From: Paraeggerthella hongkongensis
Lineage (GTDB): Bacteria; Actinomycetota; Coriobacteriia; Coriobacteriales; Eggerthellaceae
NCBI RefSeq assembly: GCF_003726035.1
Contig: NZ_QICD01000021.1
Coordinates: 1 to 42,264 of the forward strand
Length of the DNA stretch: 42,264 bases
Direction: 5' to 3'
Shown: positions 18,557-26,348 of the stretch, piece by piece
Position numbering within the stretch: position 1 is the stretch's first letter
Layout: each line of letters starts with the position of its first letter
Notes under the pieces: model-generated
Databases searched by the model: none
Seen by the model: only the letters and a program-made list of their open reading frames with translations
Told to the model about the DNA's origin: nothing
Made by a program: the position numbers and the translations under genes

Positions 18557-20734
18557 ATGCCAACCGTTCGAAGCAACATAGCCTATGCGTACGGCACCTT
18601 CATGCGCTCTCATCGAGCGACGGTTCTGCATATTGCCAAGAGCGCGTTCGCCATACTTGCCATTGCGTTTCTTCTGGAGACGTTTCTGTTCAACGTGAAT
18701 TACTTCACCTCGGCAAATTACAACACGATCTCTCTGAACGATAAGCTTCAGCTGCGCGAGACTGCAGACAAGCAATACCAGATCACTGCGGTGAACAATG
18801 TGCTGGAATTCTCGAATCTGAATACCGAAGTGCACAACATATGGTTGAATTTCGATTATCGCCAGCCTGCTCAGGAGCTTTCCGTCAAGATCCAATTCAC
18901 CGACGATGCGCATCATACGTATTTCGATTCGACCGAATACACTGCAGGCGTTCCGAACGTGTCGGTGTCGACGCTGTCCGATCAAAGCGAGTACATCAAC
19001 CTCAACACTACGGGCTTGGTGGGCAATCTTCGTATCGAGATCGTAGGGGACGACGTCAAGTACCCCATAAAGCTTTCCGACTTGTGCATCAACGCACGGC
19101 ATCCCTTCGATTTCAACATGACCCGCTTTACGATAACCGCAGCTCTTTTGGCGTTGGCGTTCGCTTTCAGGCCTCGCTCGGCCATATATCGCGTGCGCAT
19201 CGTCGATGAACCGCGCAAGTCGAAGGCTGCGATCGTGACGACGGTTGCCATAGAGGTGTGCCTGCTCGGCTCCTTCCTGTTCTTGGGATCGAATCTGGTG
19301 GGCGTGGCGACGAAAGATTACAACAGCGGTTCCTGGGACGGTGTCAGCCTTGTGAACTCTTTCGAAGTGGGTGGAGACAATGCCCAGCAGTACGCCGAGT
19401 TGGCGAAGGCCATGGCGCGCGGGCAGCTGTACCTTGAAGAGGAGCCGCCTCAGTGGCTGCAGGAGATGAGCGACCCCTACGACAAGGGCGCGCGCGACGA
19501 GGCGCAAAAGGAAACGGGGGAGGAGTACCTCTTCGATGTCGCCTATCACGACGGGCATTACTACGTGTACTTCGGCGTGGTGCCGGTGCTGCTGTTCTAC
19601 CTGCCGTTCTACTTGCTGACGGGCGCGAGCTTTCCCACTGCCATCGGCGTCCTGATCGCCGTGGTGGCGTTTGTTTTGGGATGTTCGGCATTGCTGGATC
19701 GTTTTGCTCGCTACCACTTCAAGCAGGTCAGCTTGGGACTGTACCTGTTGTTGCAGATCCCTCTGGTCATGTGCTGCGGCGTGCTGTACCTGCTCAAGTT
19801 CCCCACGTTCTATTCGCTTCCCATTGCGTTGGGCTTGGCGTTTTCGGTTTGGGGCCTGTACTTCTGGATGAAGGGGCGCGCCGCTTCTCGCCCCGAAAAA
19901 TGGTACCTGATCGGTTCTTTGTGCATGGCGCTCGTGGTTGGATGTCGTCCGCAGCTGATCGTTTTGTCCCTGCTGGCGTTCCCGCTGTTCTGGAGGCCCT
20001 ATATTACGAAGCGCCGCCTGTTCTCTGCCCAAGGCGCCCGTGAATTCGCCTGTCTTATCGGTCCTTACGTGGTGGTTGCGGCTGGTTTGATGGGGTATAA
20101 CTATGCTCGATTCGGATCGTTGACCGATTTCGGAGCGAACTACAACCTCACGGTGAACGACATGACGAAGCGCGGGTGGAACATCGGACGCCTCGCTCCG
20201 GCGTTGTTCGCGTATTTCCTCCAGCCGCCGAGCGCGACCGGCGTTTTCCCCTATTTGCAGGCGGCGCCGTTCGAGACTACCTATATGGGGCAGACCATCA
20301 AGGAAGCAACCTTCGGCGGAATACTGGCGTGCCTTCCCGTGTTGTGGGTGCTTCCGTTTGCGAAGCGCATCCTGCAGCTGCGCATCAGCCAACGTTCGAC
20401 GCGCACGATTGCGGGCGTGATCATGGTGCTGCTTCTGGGCGGCGTTATCGTGGCGTTGGCCGACGCGCAAATGGCCGGCATCCTGCAACGGTACTATGCC
20501 GATTTCAGTTTCATGTTCTTGGCTGCCGTGGTGCTGCTGGCGTTTATCGTCAACGAGAACCTTGCTCCGGGCTCCACTACGCAGAATCTGCTCATGAAGG
20601 TTCTGCTGACCTTGGTTACCGTTTCGGTGCTGTACAGCGCGCTGCTGTGCTTCGTGCCTGAGACTGGCTGGTACTCCGACGTGTACGACTGGGCGTACCA
20701 GAACATTATCGAGACTGCGCAGTTCTGGACGTAG
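18557..20734 (+). CDS. Polytopic membrane protein, GT-C glycosyltransferase-like
   Basis: The 725-residue chain starts with a short cytoplasmic stretch and a membrane segment at about 28-50. A beta-rich extracytoplasmic domain follows (about 50-185), then ten or more membrane segments. The stretch YNYARFGSLTDFGANY, around residues 513-528, resembles a motif seen in uncharacterised large membrane proteins related to GT-C (ArnT/PMT-like) transferases that use lipid-linked sugars. A short acidic pair in the first large loop, expected for catalysis, cannot be assigned with certainty. The gene stands alone between a terminator and nagB. It appears to be translated from a leaderless mRNA. The stop codon lies in the loop of a small palindrome, CTGGACG-TAG-CGTCCAG (20725-20741). 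Confidence 0.6.
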   Translation: MPTVRSNIAYAYGTFMRSHRATVLHIAKSAFAILAIAFLLETFLFNVNYFTSANYNTISLNDKLQLRETADKQYQITAVNNVLEFSNLNTEVHNIWLNFDYRQPAQELSVKIQFTDDAHHTYFDSTEYTAGVPNVSVSTLSDQSEYINLNTTGLVGNLRIEIVGDDVKYPIKLSDLCINARHPFDFNMTRFTITAALLALAFAFRPRSAIYRVRIVDEPRKSKAAIVTTVAIEVCLLGSFLFLGSNLVGVATKDYNSGSWDGVSLVNSFEVGGDNAQQYAELAKAMARGQLYLEEEPPQWLQEMSDPYDKGARDEAQKETGEEYLFDVAYHDGHYYVYFGVVPVLLFYLPFYLLTGASFPTAIGVLIAVVAFVLGCSALLDRFARYHFKQVSLGLYLLLQIPLVMCCGVLYLLKFPTFYSLPIALGLAFSVWGLYFWMKGRAASRPEKWYLIGSLCMALVVGCRPQLIVLSLLAFPLFWRPYITKRRLFSAQGAREFACLIGPYVVVAAGLMGYNYARFGSLTDFGANYNLTVNDMTKRGWNIGRLAPALFAYFLQPPSATGVFPYLQAAPFETTYMGQTIKEATFGGILACLPVLWVLPFAKRILQLRISQRSTRTIAGVIMVLLLGGVIVALADAQMAGILQRYYADFSFMFLAAVVLLAFIVNENLAPGSTTQNLLMKVLLTLVTVSVLYSALLCFVPETGWYSDVYDWAYQNIIETAQFWT

Positions 20735-20802
20735 CGTCCAGTGACGGCAAGCGCGGCGGCGCGAAGCCGTCGAGATCCTATTGTCCTAGAAGGGAATGCA
20801 GA

Positions 20803-21531
20803 GTGAACATCATCATCGCCGACACCTACGAAGAAATGAGCCGTAAGGCGGCCGACGTCATCGCGGACTGCCTTGCGGGCGATCCGTCTTGCGTGCTGGG
20901 CTTGGCAACCGGCTCCACGCCGATCGGGTTGTATGCGGAACTGGTTCGCGACTGCGAGGCCGGCAAGATCAGCTTCGCCGACGCAACGACGTTCAACCTG
21001 GACGAGTATCGCGGCTTGGATCCCCAGCATGATCAGAGCTATCGCTACTTCATGCAGCAGAACCTGTTCGATCACGTGGACGTGGACGTTGCCCGTACGC
21101 ACGTGCCCGACGGCTCCAACCCGGATGCCGATGCTGCATGCGCGGCGTACGAAGAGGCCATCGCTCGTGAGGGCGGGGTGGACTTGCAGCTCTTGGGGCT
21201 GGGGCACAACGGTCATATCGGCTTCAACGAACCGTGCGAATGCTTTCCGGTCGATACGCATGTGGTCGAGCTGACGGAGAGCACCATCCAGGCCAACAGC
21301 CGTCTGTTCGACTCTATCGACGAGGTTCCGCGCGAGGCGTACACCATGGGCATCGGCACCATCATGCGCGCTGCTAAGGTTTTGGTGGTGGCCAACGGCG
21401 AAGGCAAGGCGCAGATCGTGCGCGACGCCTTCTTCGGCCCTGTTACGCCGCAGGTTCCGGCTTCGGTGCTGCAGTTGCATCCGGACGTGACGGTGATCGT
21501 CGACAAGGAAGCGGGCGCGCTGATCGGCTAG
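20803..21531 (+). CDS. nagB: Glucosamine-6-phosphate deaminase
   Basis: This enzyme converts glucosamine-6-phosphate to fructose-6-phosphate and ammonia, the last step of amino-sugar and sialic acid breakdown. The 242-residue length is usual for Gram-positives. Motifs include GLATGSTPIGLY (33-44), NLDEYRGL (65-72, with the catalytic acid) and LGLGHNGHIGFNEP, whose histidine opens the sugar ring. The start is GTG, with AGAAGGGA upstream. It lies just before nagA, though a terminator-like hairpin separates the two. Confidence 0.96.
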   Translation: MNIIIADTYEEMSRKAADVIADCLAGDPSCVLGLATGSTPIGLYAELVRDCEAGKISFADATTFNLDEYRGLDPQHDQSYRYFMQQNLFDHVDVDVARTHVPDGSNPDADAACAAYEEAIAREGGVDLQLLGLGHNGHIGFNEPCECFPVDTHVVELTESTIQANSRLFDSIDEVPREAYTMGIGTIMRAAKVLVVANGEGKAQIVRDAFFGPVTPQVPASVLQLHPDVTVIVDKEAGALIG

Positions 21532-21607
21532 ACCCGATTTCACTTGGCGCAAACTCTCGCGTGCTTTTGCTCGCGGCGTTTTGCGCCGGCTTGTCGATTG
21601 CGCGAAG

Positions 21608-21643
21608 GGATCTCTGCTTGCTTGGTGGAGATCCTTTTCTTTT
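21608..21643 (+). terminator. Terminator-like hairpin between nagB and nagA
   Basis: GGATCTC and GAGATCC form a 7-bp perfect stem with a 13-base loop, followed by TTTTCTTTT. It lies 45 bp before nagA. A larger complementarity, GGCGCAAA/TTTGCGCC (about 21550-21591), lies just upstream. It could make nagA expression lower than nagB. No clear new promoter is seen before nagA. Confidence 0.55.
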
Positions 21644-21688
21644 GCCCTGCGGATGCGAGAATGGGCGAAAACGGGAAAGGACGGAGCA

Positions 21689-22807
21689 ATGCTCATAACG
21701 GGAGGAAAGGTATTCGACGGCGAAGGGTTCGTCGAGCGTGAGGTTGCCGTGAAGAACGGCCGGTTCGCGGATTCTGCGGCAGCCGACGCCTTGGTCGTCG
21801 ATGCTGCGGGGTGCTACGTGATCCCCGGTTTGATCGACGTGCATTTCCACGGATGCAAGGGTCACGACTTCTGCGAAGGGACCGAGGAGGCATTCGACGT
21901 GCTTGCTCGTTACGAGGCTTCATGCGGCGTGACGGCCATGTGCCCTGCCACGATGACCTACCCGGAAGGCGTGCTGGCGCCCGTGATGGACTGCGCTGGC
22001 TCATACGAAGAGAAGTCTGACGGGGCCGCCCTCGTGGGCATCAATATGGAGGGGCCGTACATCTCGCCCGGCAACATCGGCGCGCAGAATCCGGCGTATC
22101 TGCATGGGCCCGACGTTGATATGTTCGGGCGTTTGCAGGATCGTTCGGGCGGCCTTATCAAATTGGTCGACGTGGCTCCCGAAATACCCGGGGCTTTGGA
22201 GTTCATCGAGGCGGTTGCTCCATCGGTCCGTGTCTCGATCGCCCATACGAAAGCGAATTACGAAACCGCGCGTAGGGCCATCGAGGCGGGCGCACGCCAT
22301 ATGACGCATTTGTGCAATGCCATGCCGCCGCTGCATCATCGCGAGCCCGGCCCTATTGCCGCTGCATTCGATTGCGCGGACGTGACTCCCGAGCTGATTG
22401 CCGACGGCGTGCACATCCATCCCGCTATGGTGCGCTTGTTGTTCGCTGCGTTCGGGGACGATCGCATGATCCTCATCAGCGATTCCATGATGGCCGCGGG
22501 CATGCCGGACGGGACGTACACCCTGGGAGGTCAGGGCGTTACCGTGCACGGCAATCGCGCCACGCTTGCAGACGGAACGATTGCGGGATCGAATACCGAT
22601 CTTATGAGCTGCGTTCGTGTGGCGGTGAAGGACATGGGCATCCCCTTGGCAAGCGCGGTGAAGGCGGCTTCGGTCAATCCGGCTCGTGCTATCGGCATCG
22701 ATGACGATCGGGGCGGCATTCAGCCGGGAAAGATCGCCGACGCTGTCGTGCTCGACGAAGACCTCAATGTTCGTCACGTCGTGCTGCGGGGCCGCCTGCT
22801 TTCGTAG
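21689..22807 (+). CDS. nagA: N-acetylglucosamine-6-phosphate deacetylase
   Basis: NagA removes the acetyl group from N-acetylglucosamine-6-phosphate. The ATG preceded by ACGGAG gives MLITGGKVFDG and 372 residues, typical for the family; an upstream in-frame extension has no similarity. Metal and active-site motifs are visible: DVHFHG (50-55), NMEGPY, AHTKANYE, THLCNAMPPLHHREPG, GVHIHP and the catalytic aspartate in LISDSMMAAG. It supplies the substrate of NagB and completes the route from NanE. Confidence 0.95.
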   Translation: MLITGGKVFDGEGFVEREVAVKNGRFADSAAADALVVDAAGCYVIPGLIDVHFHGCKGHDFCEGTEEAFDVLARYEASCGVTAMCPATMTYPEGVLAPVMDCAGSYEEKSDGAALVGINMEGPYISPGNIGAQNPAYLHGPDVDMFGRLQDRSGGLIKLVDVAPEIPGALEFIEAVAPSVRVSIAHTKANYETARRAIEAGARHMTHLCNAMPPLHHREPGPIAAAFDCADVTPELIADGVHIHPAMVRLLFAAFGDDRMILISDSMMAAGMPDGTYTLGGQGVTVHGNRATLADGTIAGSNTDLMSCVRVAVKDMGIPLASAVKAASVNPARAIGIDDDRGGIQPGKIADAVVLDEDLNVRHVVLRGRLLS

Positions 22808-22926
22808 AGCGGTCGAGACGGAGGCAGCGAGGCGAACGGCAGCTGACGAGGCATGCAGCGGTGGGGTGGGGCGCGCGAGACGGAAGGGCGACGGCCCATT
22901 TCCGGGTCTTGTTCCGCCCGCCGCTG

Positions 22927-22944
22927 CCCCCCCCCTTTTTTTTT
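22927..22944. repeat. C9-T9 homopolymer tract
   Basis: Nine C followed by nine T lie between the convergent nagA and the binding-protein-like gene, 33 bp beyond the latter's stop. It is in no gene, so slippage here should not change a protein. The T-run could end plus-strand transcripts, but no matching stem is seen. Confidence 0.6.
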
Positions 22945-22976
22945 GTCTAGCCAAGTTCGACCGGGTCTTGCGAGAT

Positions 22977-23933
22977 CTAGCCGATCACCTCGGCCGAGGG
23001 AATGTGCTGGCGGTAGAGTTTGTAGAACGCGCGGGAGTCAAGCGCGTCGATGAACGATTGGCTGACGGTGAGGCAGGCGTCCGCGTCATCTTGGGTTGAG
23101 GCGTGCTTGAGCGATTGCTGCGGACATACCACAAGGTCGCCGTTGGCCGCATAGAAGTCGAGCAGTTCTTCGGATAGCAGCGCGCGGCATACGCGACGCG
23201 CAACCTCATCTTCGATTGACGTGCGCGCGCAAAAGTACGATGGCAGCAATACGGGTCCCTCGTGCGGCGTTTCGAAGAACGAATCGGTTCCGTCGGCCCG
23301 CAAGGCGTACAGCGAGGGGACCAAGGCGAAATCCACTTCCTTGGTGCGGGCGGCTTTGAACGCCCCGATGGGCATCGCGGTGGCGGTGCAGCGTTGCAGC
23401 AGCTCTTCCGCAACGGCCTTGCCGTAGCGCTCCCACACGGATTTCACCAGGATCTTTCCAGCTGAGTTGTCGATTCCCCCGAACGCTACGCGTGCGTTGC
23501 GAACCAGGGTGGGCAGAGGGTCGTTCGGGATGGGCGATCCGCCGTACAGCACAAGTGGAATGGCAACTACGGGAAGCAGCTGGTCGGTGCGCTTTACGGC
23601 CTGTACGACGGCAGTGCTTTTAAGCGGGAGCCAGGTTGCGCAGTCGTGCAGAGGCCCCAGCGCATCGAACGCCTTCGCGCACTCGAACACCTCTAGATCG
23701 GCCGACACGATAAGGTCGGGCATCTGCGCGCCGTCGCGTGCAAGGTAGGCGGCCATGTGCTCGTCGTATCCAAGCCCGAAAAAGCGTACGACCAGATGTA
23801 TGCCCTCGCGTAGCAGACGTTCTTGCAGGTTCGCAAGGTAGATTTTCTCGAAGTTGTGCAGAATGCAGATGTGGTTCCAATACAACGTGACGGTTACGGG
23901 CTCTTTGCTGGAGCGTTCGTACGATTCGTTCAT
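22977..23933 (-). CDS. Binding-protein-fold protein without signal peptide
   Basis: The 318-residue chain has the alternating strand-helix pattern of a type II periplasmic binding protein: VTVTLYWN, then PDLIVSADLEVFECAKA, LPVVAIPLVLYGG and a C-terminal VCRALLSEELLDFYAANG. The N-terminus MNESYERSSKEPVTVTLYW has no signal peptide or lipobox, so it should stay in the cytoplasm. Near the start is H21-x-C23-x-x-H26, a possible metal site. The start overlaps the stop of the upstream ATPase gene (ATGA), with AGGAGA as ribosome-binding site, so the three minus-strand genes form a tight operon. I do not recognise a named family; ligand handling inside the cell is inference. Confidence 0.6.
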   Translation of the reverse strand: MNESYERSSKEPVTVTLYWNHICILHNFEKIYLANLQERLLREGIHLVVRFFGLGYDEHMAAYLARDGAQMPDLIVSADLEVFECAKAFDALGPLHDCATWLPLKSTAVVQAVKRTDQLLPVVAIPLVLYGGSPIPNDPLPTLVRNARVAFGGIDNSAGKILVKSVWERYGKAVAEELLQRCTATAMPIGAFKAARTKEVDFALVPSLYALRADGTDSFFETPHEGPVLLPSYFCARTSIEDEVARRVCRALLSEELLDFYAANGDLVVCPQQSLKHASTQDDADACLTVSQSFIDALDSRAFYKLYRQHIPSAEVIG

Positions 23934-24673
23934 GCGAGTGCTTCTCCTGTTCTCAGGGCGCTTTGGAGCGCCTTGGTTTGGCGGTAGGCTTGATGCAGGC
24001 GGGCCTCCAGCTGCTCTTCGGCAGTTGTGCGGTTGCGGACGCAAGAGACGGCTCCGCCCGTCATGACGATGCGCGTATCGGCCAGGAGCGCCGTATGCGG
24101 GTCATGCGTGACCACTAGCACGAGCTTGCGTGCATCGAGGAGAGCTTCGAACGCCGCCTCCTTGTCGATTCCTGCGTTCTCTATCTCGTCGACCAGGACG
24201 ACAGGGCTGTTGCAAACAAGCGCGATGTCGGCAATCATGAGCGCTCTGGTTTGTCCGCCTGACAAAAGGTTGAGATTGCAGGCGGCGTCGATGCGCTCGG
24301 GCGTAATGCGGTTTGCCAGCTCGAGCACTTCGGGCGCGCTCGCGCTTGAGGCGCGACAGGCGCGATGCAGCTCGACGAACTGGTTAACGGAAACGTCCAG
24401 GACGAAGCGCATGTTTTGGCTCAGATGCGCAATGAGCGATCCGGAGTAGGAGCGACGTTGCTCTTTTCGAGGGGTGTCGCCGTCTACGAGGATGCTTCGC
24501 TTGGTGGGGGAGTCTCCTTGGACAAGCTGCTCGATGTCTTTTATGAGACGGGTCTTGCCCGATCCGGTGTTGCCGACGATGGCGTACAGCCTGCCCGTGT
24601 GCAATTCGATACGGTCAAACCGTTCAGGCTTTTCCTGTTTGTCGGTTCCAGGAAGCACGGTTATCTCATGCAT
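23930..24673 (-). CDS. Stand-alone ABC-type ATPase of the divergent module
   Basis: The 247-residue protein has a full set of ABC ATPase motifs: Walker A GNTGSGKT (34-41), Q-loop Q86, signature LSGGQ (137-141), Walker B VVLVDEIE (158-165) and H190. The DEIENAG after Walker B differs from the DEPT of transporters and is closer to non-transport ABC proteins. No permease gene accompanies it on this strand. It overlaps the GTPase gene by 13 bp and the next gene by 4 bp. Start ATG 24673 gives MHEITVLPG, with AAAGG upstream. It may drive loading or release of a ligand held by its two neighbours; the role is unknown. Confidence 0.7.
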   Translation of the reverse strand: MHEITVLPGTDKQEKPERFDRIELHTGRLYAIVGNTGSGKTRLIKDIEQLVQGDSPTKRSILVDGDTPRKEQRRSYSGSLIAHLSQNMRFVLDVSVNQFVELHRACRASSASAPEVLELANRITPERIDAACNLNLLSGGQTRALMIADIALVCNSPVVLVDEIENAGIDKEAAFEALLDARKLVLVVTHDPHTALLADTRIVMTGGAVSCVRNRTTAEEQLEARLHQAYRQTKALQSALRTGEALA

Positions 24674-25437
24674 GGACTGCCGCCTTTCTGGTAAGCGGTC
24701 AGCGGAGCTTTTTGACGTGACGCGCTTTTGCCGGGTACTGCTGGCTGGTCTTCGAAGGTCATTTTTCCCACGACGCCTTGCTGAAACGCCGATCCTACCC
24801 GGCGTTCTCCCACGCAATACGAGCAAACTCCGGACGGCATCGTATGGCGCAGCGTGTCTCCTTCAAGCGTGGGCGGAGGTGCTTGTTCCATAATCCAGTC
24901 GCACAATTCGTCAACTCCGTAACCGGCAAGCCCATCGATGGCAAACACGGCGGCATGCGGATTGATGCGCGCGATGTTTGCGCAGACGATCTCCCGCTCC
25001 GCCTGGGATACCATGTCGGTTTTCGACACCACGACGAAGTCCGCCTGCGTAAGCATGGGTCCCAGATGCTCAGGCGCCTTGCAGCTGGCCGTTGCGTCCA
25101 CCACGCATCCTGCCAACATGTTTCGAGTGGCGGGGGAGCAGCGGTGGCAAAGGCCGGCGGTTTCTATGAGCAGGCATGAAGCGTTTTGGTCGCGCGACCA
25201 CTCCCAGAGGTCGGCAAGGTTGGAAACCAGAAAATGATCGGGGCATATATCGCCGCTGATTCCCGATACAGCAGGCAAGCCGAGTCCTGCGAACACGTGT
25301 CGGTCTTCGTCCGATATGCAATCGATCTTGCACAGGGCGGGCGGACAGCCCCGGTGCGCCAACGTGGGCGCTGCCCATCGAAGAACAGCGGTTTTTCCAA
25401 CTGCCGATGATCCGCTGAACAGAACTACCTTGTCCAT
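24661..25437 (-). CDS. UreG/HypB/CobW-like P-loop GTPase with cysteine motifs
   Basis: The 258-residue chain belongs to the SIMIBI P-loop class that includes nickel and cobalt chaperones. Visible are the P-loop GSSAVGKT (9-16), a switch-like ETAG (92-95) directly followed by CHRC (97-100), the nucleotide-base motif SKTD (138-141), and a late CSYCVGERRVG (205-215). CxxC next to the Walker B region is where UreG, HypB and CobW proteins place metal ligands. The ATG follows GGGAGG. It is the first gene of the minus-strand operon and faces the Crp-type regulator. A metallochaperone or enzyme-maturation role is inference; no client enzyme is adjacent. Confidence 0.7.
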   Translation of the reverse strand: MDKVVLFSGSSAVGKTAVLRWAAPTLAHRGCPPALCKIDCISDEDRHVFAGLGLPAVSGISGDICPDHFLVSNLADLWEWSRDQNASCLLIETAGLCHRCSPATRNMLAGCVVDATASCKAPEHLGPMLTQADFVVVSKTDMVSQAEREIVCANIARINPHAAVFAIDGLAGYGVDELCDWIMEQAPPPTLEGDTLRHTMPSGVCSYCVGERRVGSAFQQGVVGKMTFEDQPAVPGKSASRQKAPLTAYQKGGSPCMR

Positions 25438-25581
25438 GCATCCTCCCGTCTTTTCGTTGCTTGGTTTCGGTCTAAGGCGCAACGCTTGCGCTCTACGATG
25501 GCGGTTTCCCCCAAGATCGTCAGTATCAAGTGAGACGCTTTCGCTAAAAAAGTTTTCCAAAGTTAACTATCTTGTGGTGTA
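25438..25581. promoter_or_regulatory. Divergent promoter region of the GTPase and regulator operons
   Basis: This 144-bp region separates the two divergent gene sets. It contains an AT-rich stretch with the palindrome AGTTAACT (about 25560-25567) and, on the plus strand, an extended -10-like TGG-TGTAAT ending directly before the ATG at 25582. No -35 close to consensus is seen for either direction. A regulator site here would control both operons at once. Confidence 0.35.
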
Positions 25582-26256
25582 ATGAGCCTTGGTAGGTGCT
25601 GTTTTGCTAAACGTCGGAAGGAGGTGAGTCGTACGGCGGCTGACATTGCGAAAGCGCTGGAGCGCTCCGAGCTGTTGCGTGATGTTCGAATCGACCCACA
25701 GCGCGTGCGTGCGAAACGGCTACGCACCGGCCAGATGGTGGTTGACCGAGCAGGCGACGTTTCCTGCGTCGGATTGGTCCTGCGAGGCGTGATCGACGTG
25801 TACAGCGTTGCATTCGACGGATGTGAAATCAAGCTGTCCTCCCTGTACGAAGGGGAGATGTTCGGAATATGCAATCTGTTTGCCCCTAACGACCTGACTA
25901 CGGTGCTGCGCAGTCGTAAAGGCTCGGACGTGCTGTTCATTCCTAAAGAGTACTTGATCGAGTTGATGAGCAACGACGGTGAGCTGATGTCACGCTACCT
26001 GGTGCTCTGCAACGGCAAGATCCAGTTCCTTTTGCGCCGCATGGAAGAGCTGACCATGCAGACGTCGCGCATGAAGCTGCTGAGTTATCTGCGTGATCGT
26101 GCGACCTGCGACGGACTGGTCGTATTTGAGGGAAGTCGCGAAGAAATGGCTCGTTACCTGGGAATAAGCAGAGCGACGCTCTTTCGCGAAATCGCTCACT
26201 TGAAACGCGAGGGAAGCGTGGTTTCCCGCGGAAGCGATCTGTACGTGCGAATGTGA
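25582..26256 (+). CDS. Crp/Fnr-family transcription regulator
   Basis: The 224-residue protein has an N-terminal cyclic-nucleotide-binding-like beta barrel (about 20-130; GVIDVYSVAFDGCEIKLSSLYEGEMFG). A long dimerisation helix follows, then a C-terminal winged helix with recognition region SREEMARYLGISRATLFREIAHL. The cysteine set of an iron-sulfur Fnr is not present, so the ligand is unknown. The start is uncertain. ATG 25582 has no ribosome-binding site and touches a possible -10 box. GTG 25624 begins after the seventh base of GGAAGGAGG, which is too close for normal initiation. It likely controls the ABC transporter genes that follow and perhaps the divergent operon. Confidence 0.8.
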   Translation: MSLGRCCFAKRRKEVSRTAADIAKALERSELLRDVRIDPQRVRAKRLRTGQMVVDRAGDVSCVGLVLRGVIDVYSVAFDGCEIKLSSLYEGEMFGICNLFAPNDLTTVLRSRKGSDVLFIPKEYLIELMSNDGELMSRYLVLCNGKIQFLLRRMEELTMQTSRMKLLSYLRDRATCDGLVVFEGSREEMARYLGISRATLFREIAHLKREGSVVSRGSDLYVRM

Positions 26257-26303
26257 GACGCTGCCATGTGCGGACTTCCCTTGGCGCGCGGTCGTTCAGG
26301 TAT

Positions 26304-26321
26304 TTCGAAGGCGCTTTCGAA
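26304..26321. promoter_or_regulatory. Near-palindrome before the lipoprotein gene
   Basis: TTCGAAGGCGCTTTCGAA is an 18-bp palindrome with one mismatched pair of positions (16 of 18 bases symmetric), lying 27 bp before the lipoprotein start and 48 bp after the regulator stop. Its size suits a Crp-family dimer. Confidence 0.4.
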
Positions 26322-26348
26322 TCGGAAAAACAAGAGAAAGAGGTTTTC

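Noticed and set aside
18539-20488. Long open frame antisense to the GT-C-like membrane protein
   Set aside because: It has low-complexity His/Gln/Arg composition, covers the adk terminator region, and the sense frame has clear membrane segments and a start signal.
22927-22944. C9-T9 tract as a phase-variation switch
   Set aside because: It lies outside any gene and is not placed between promoter elements, so slippage would have no evident effect.
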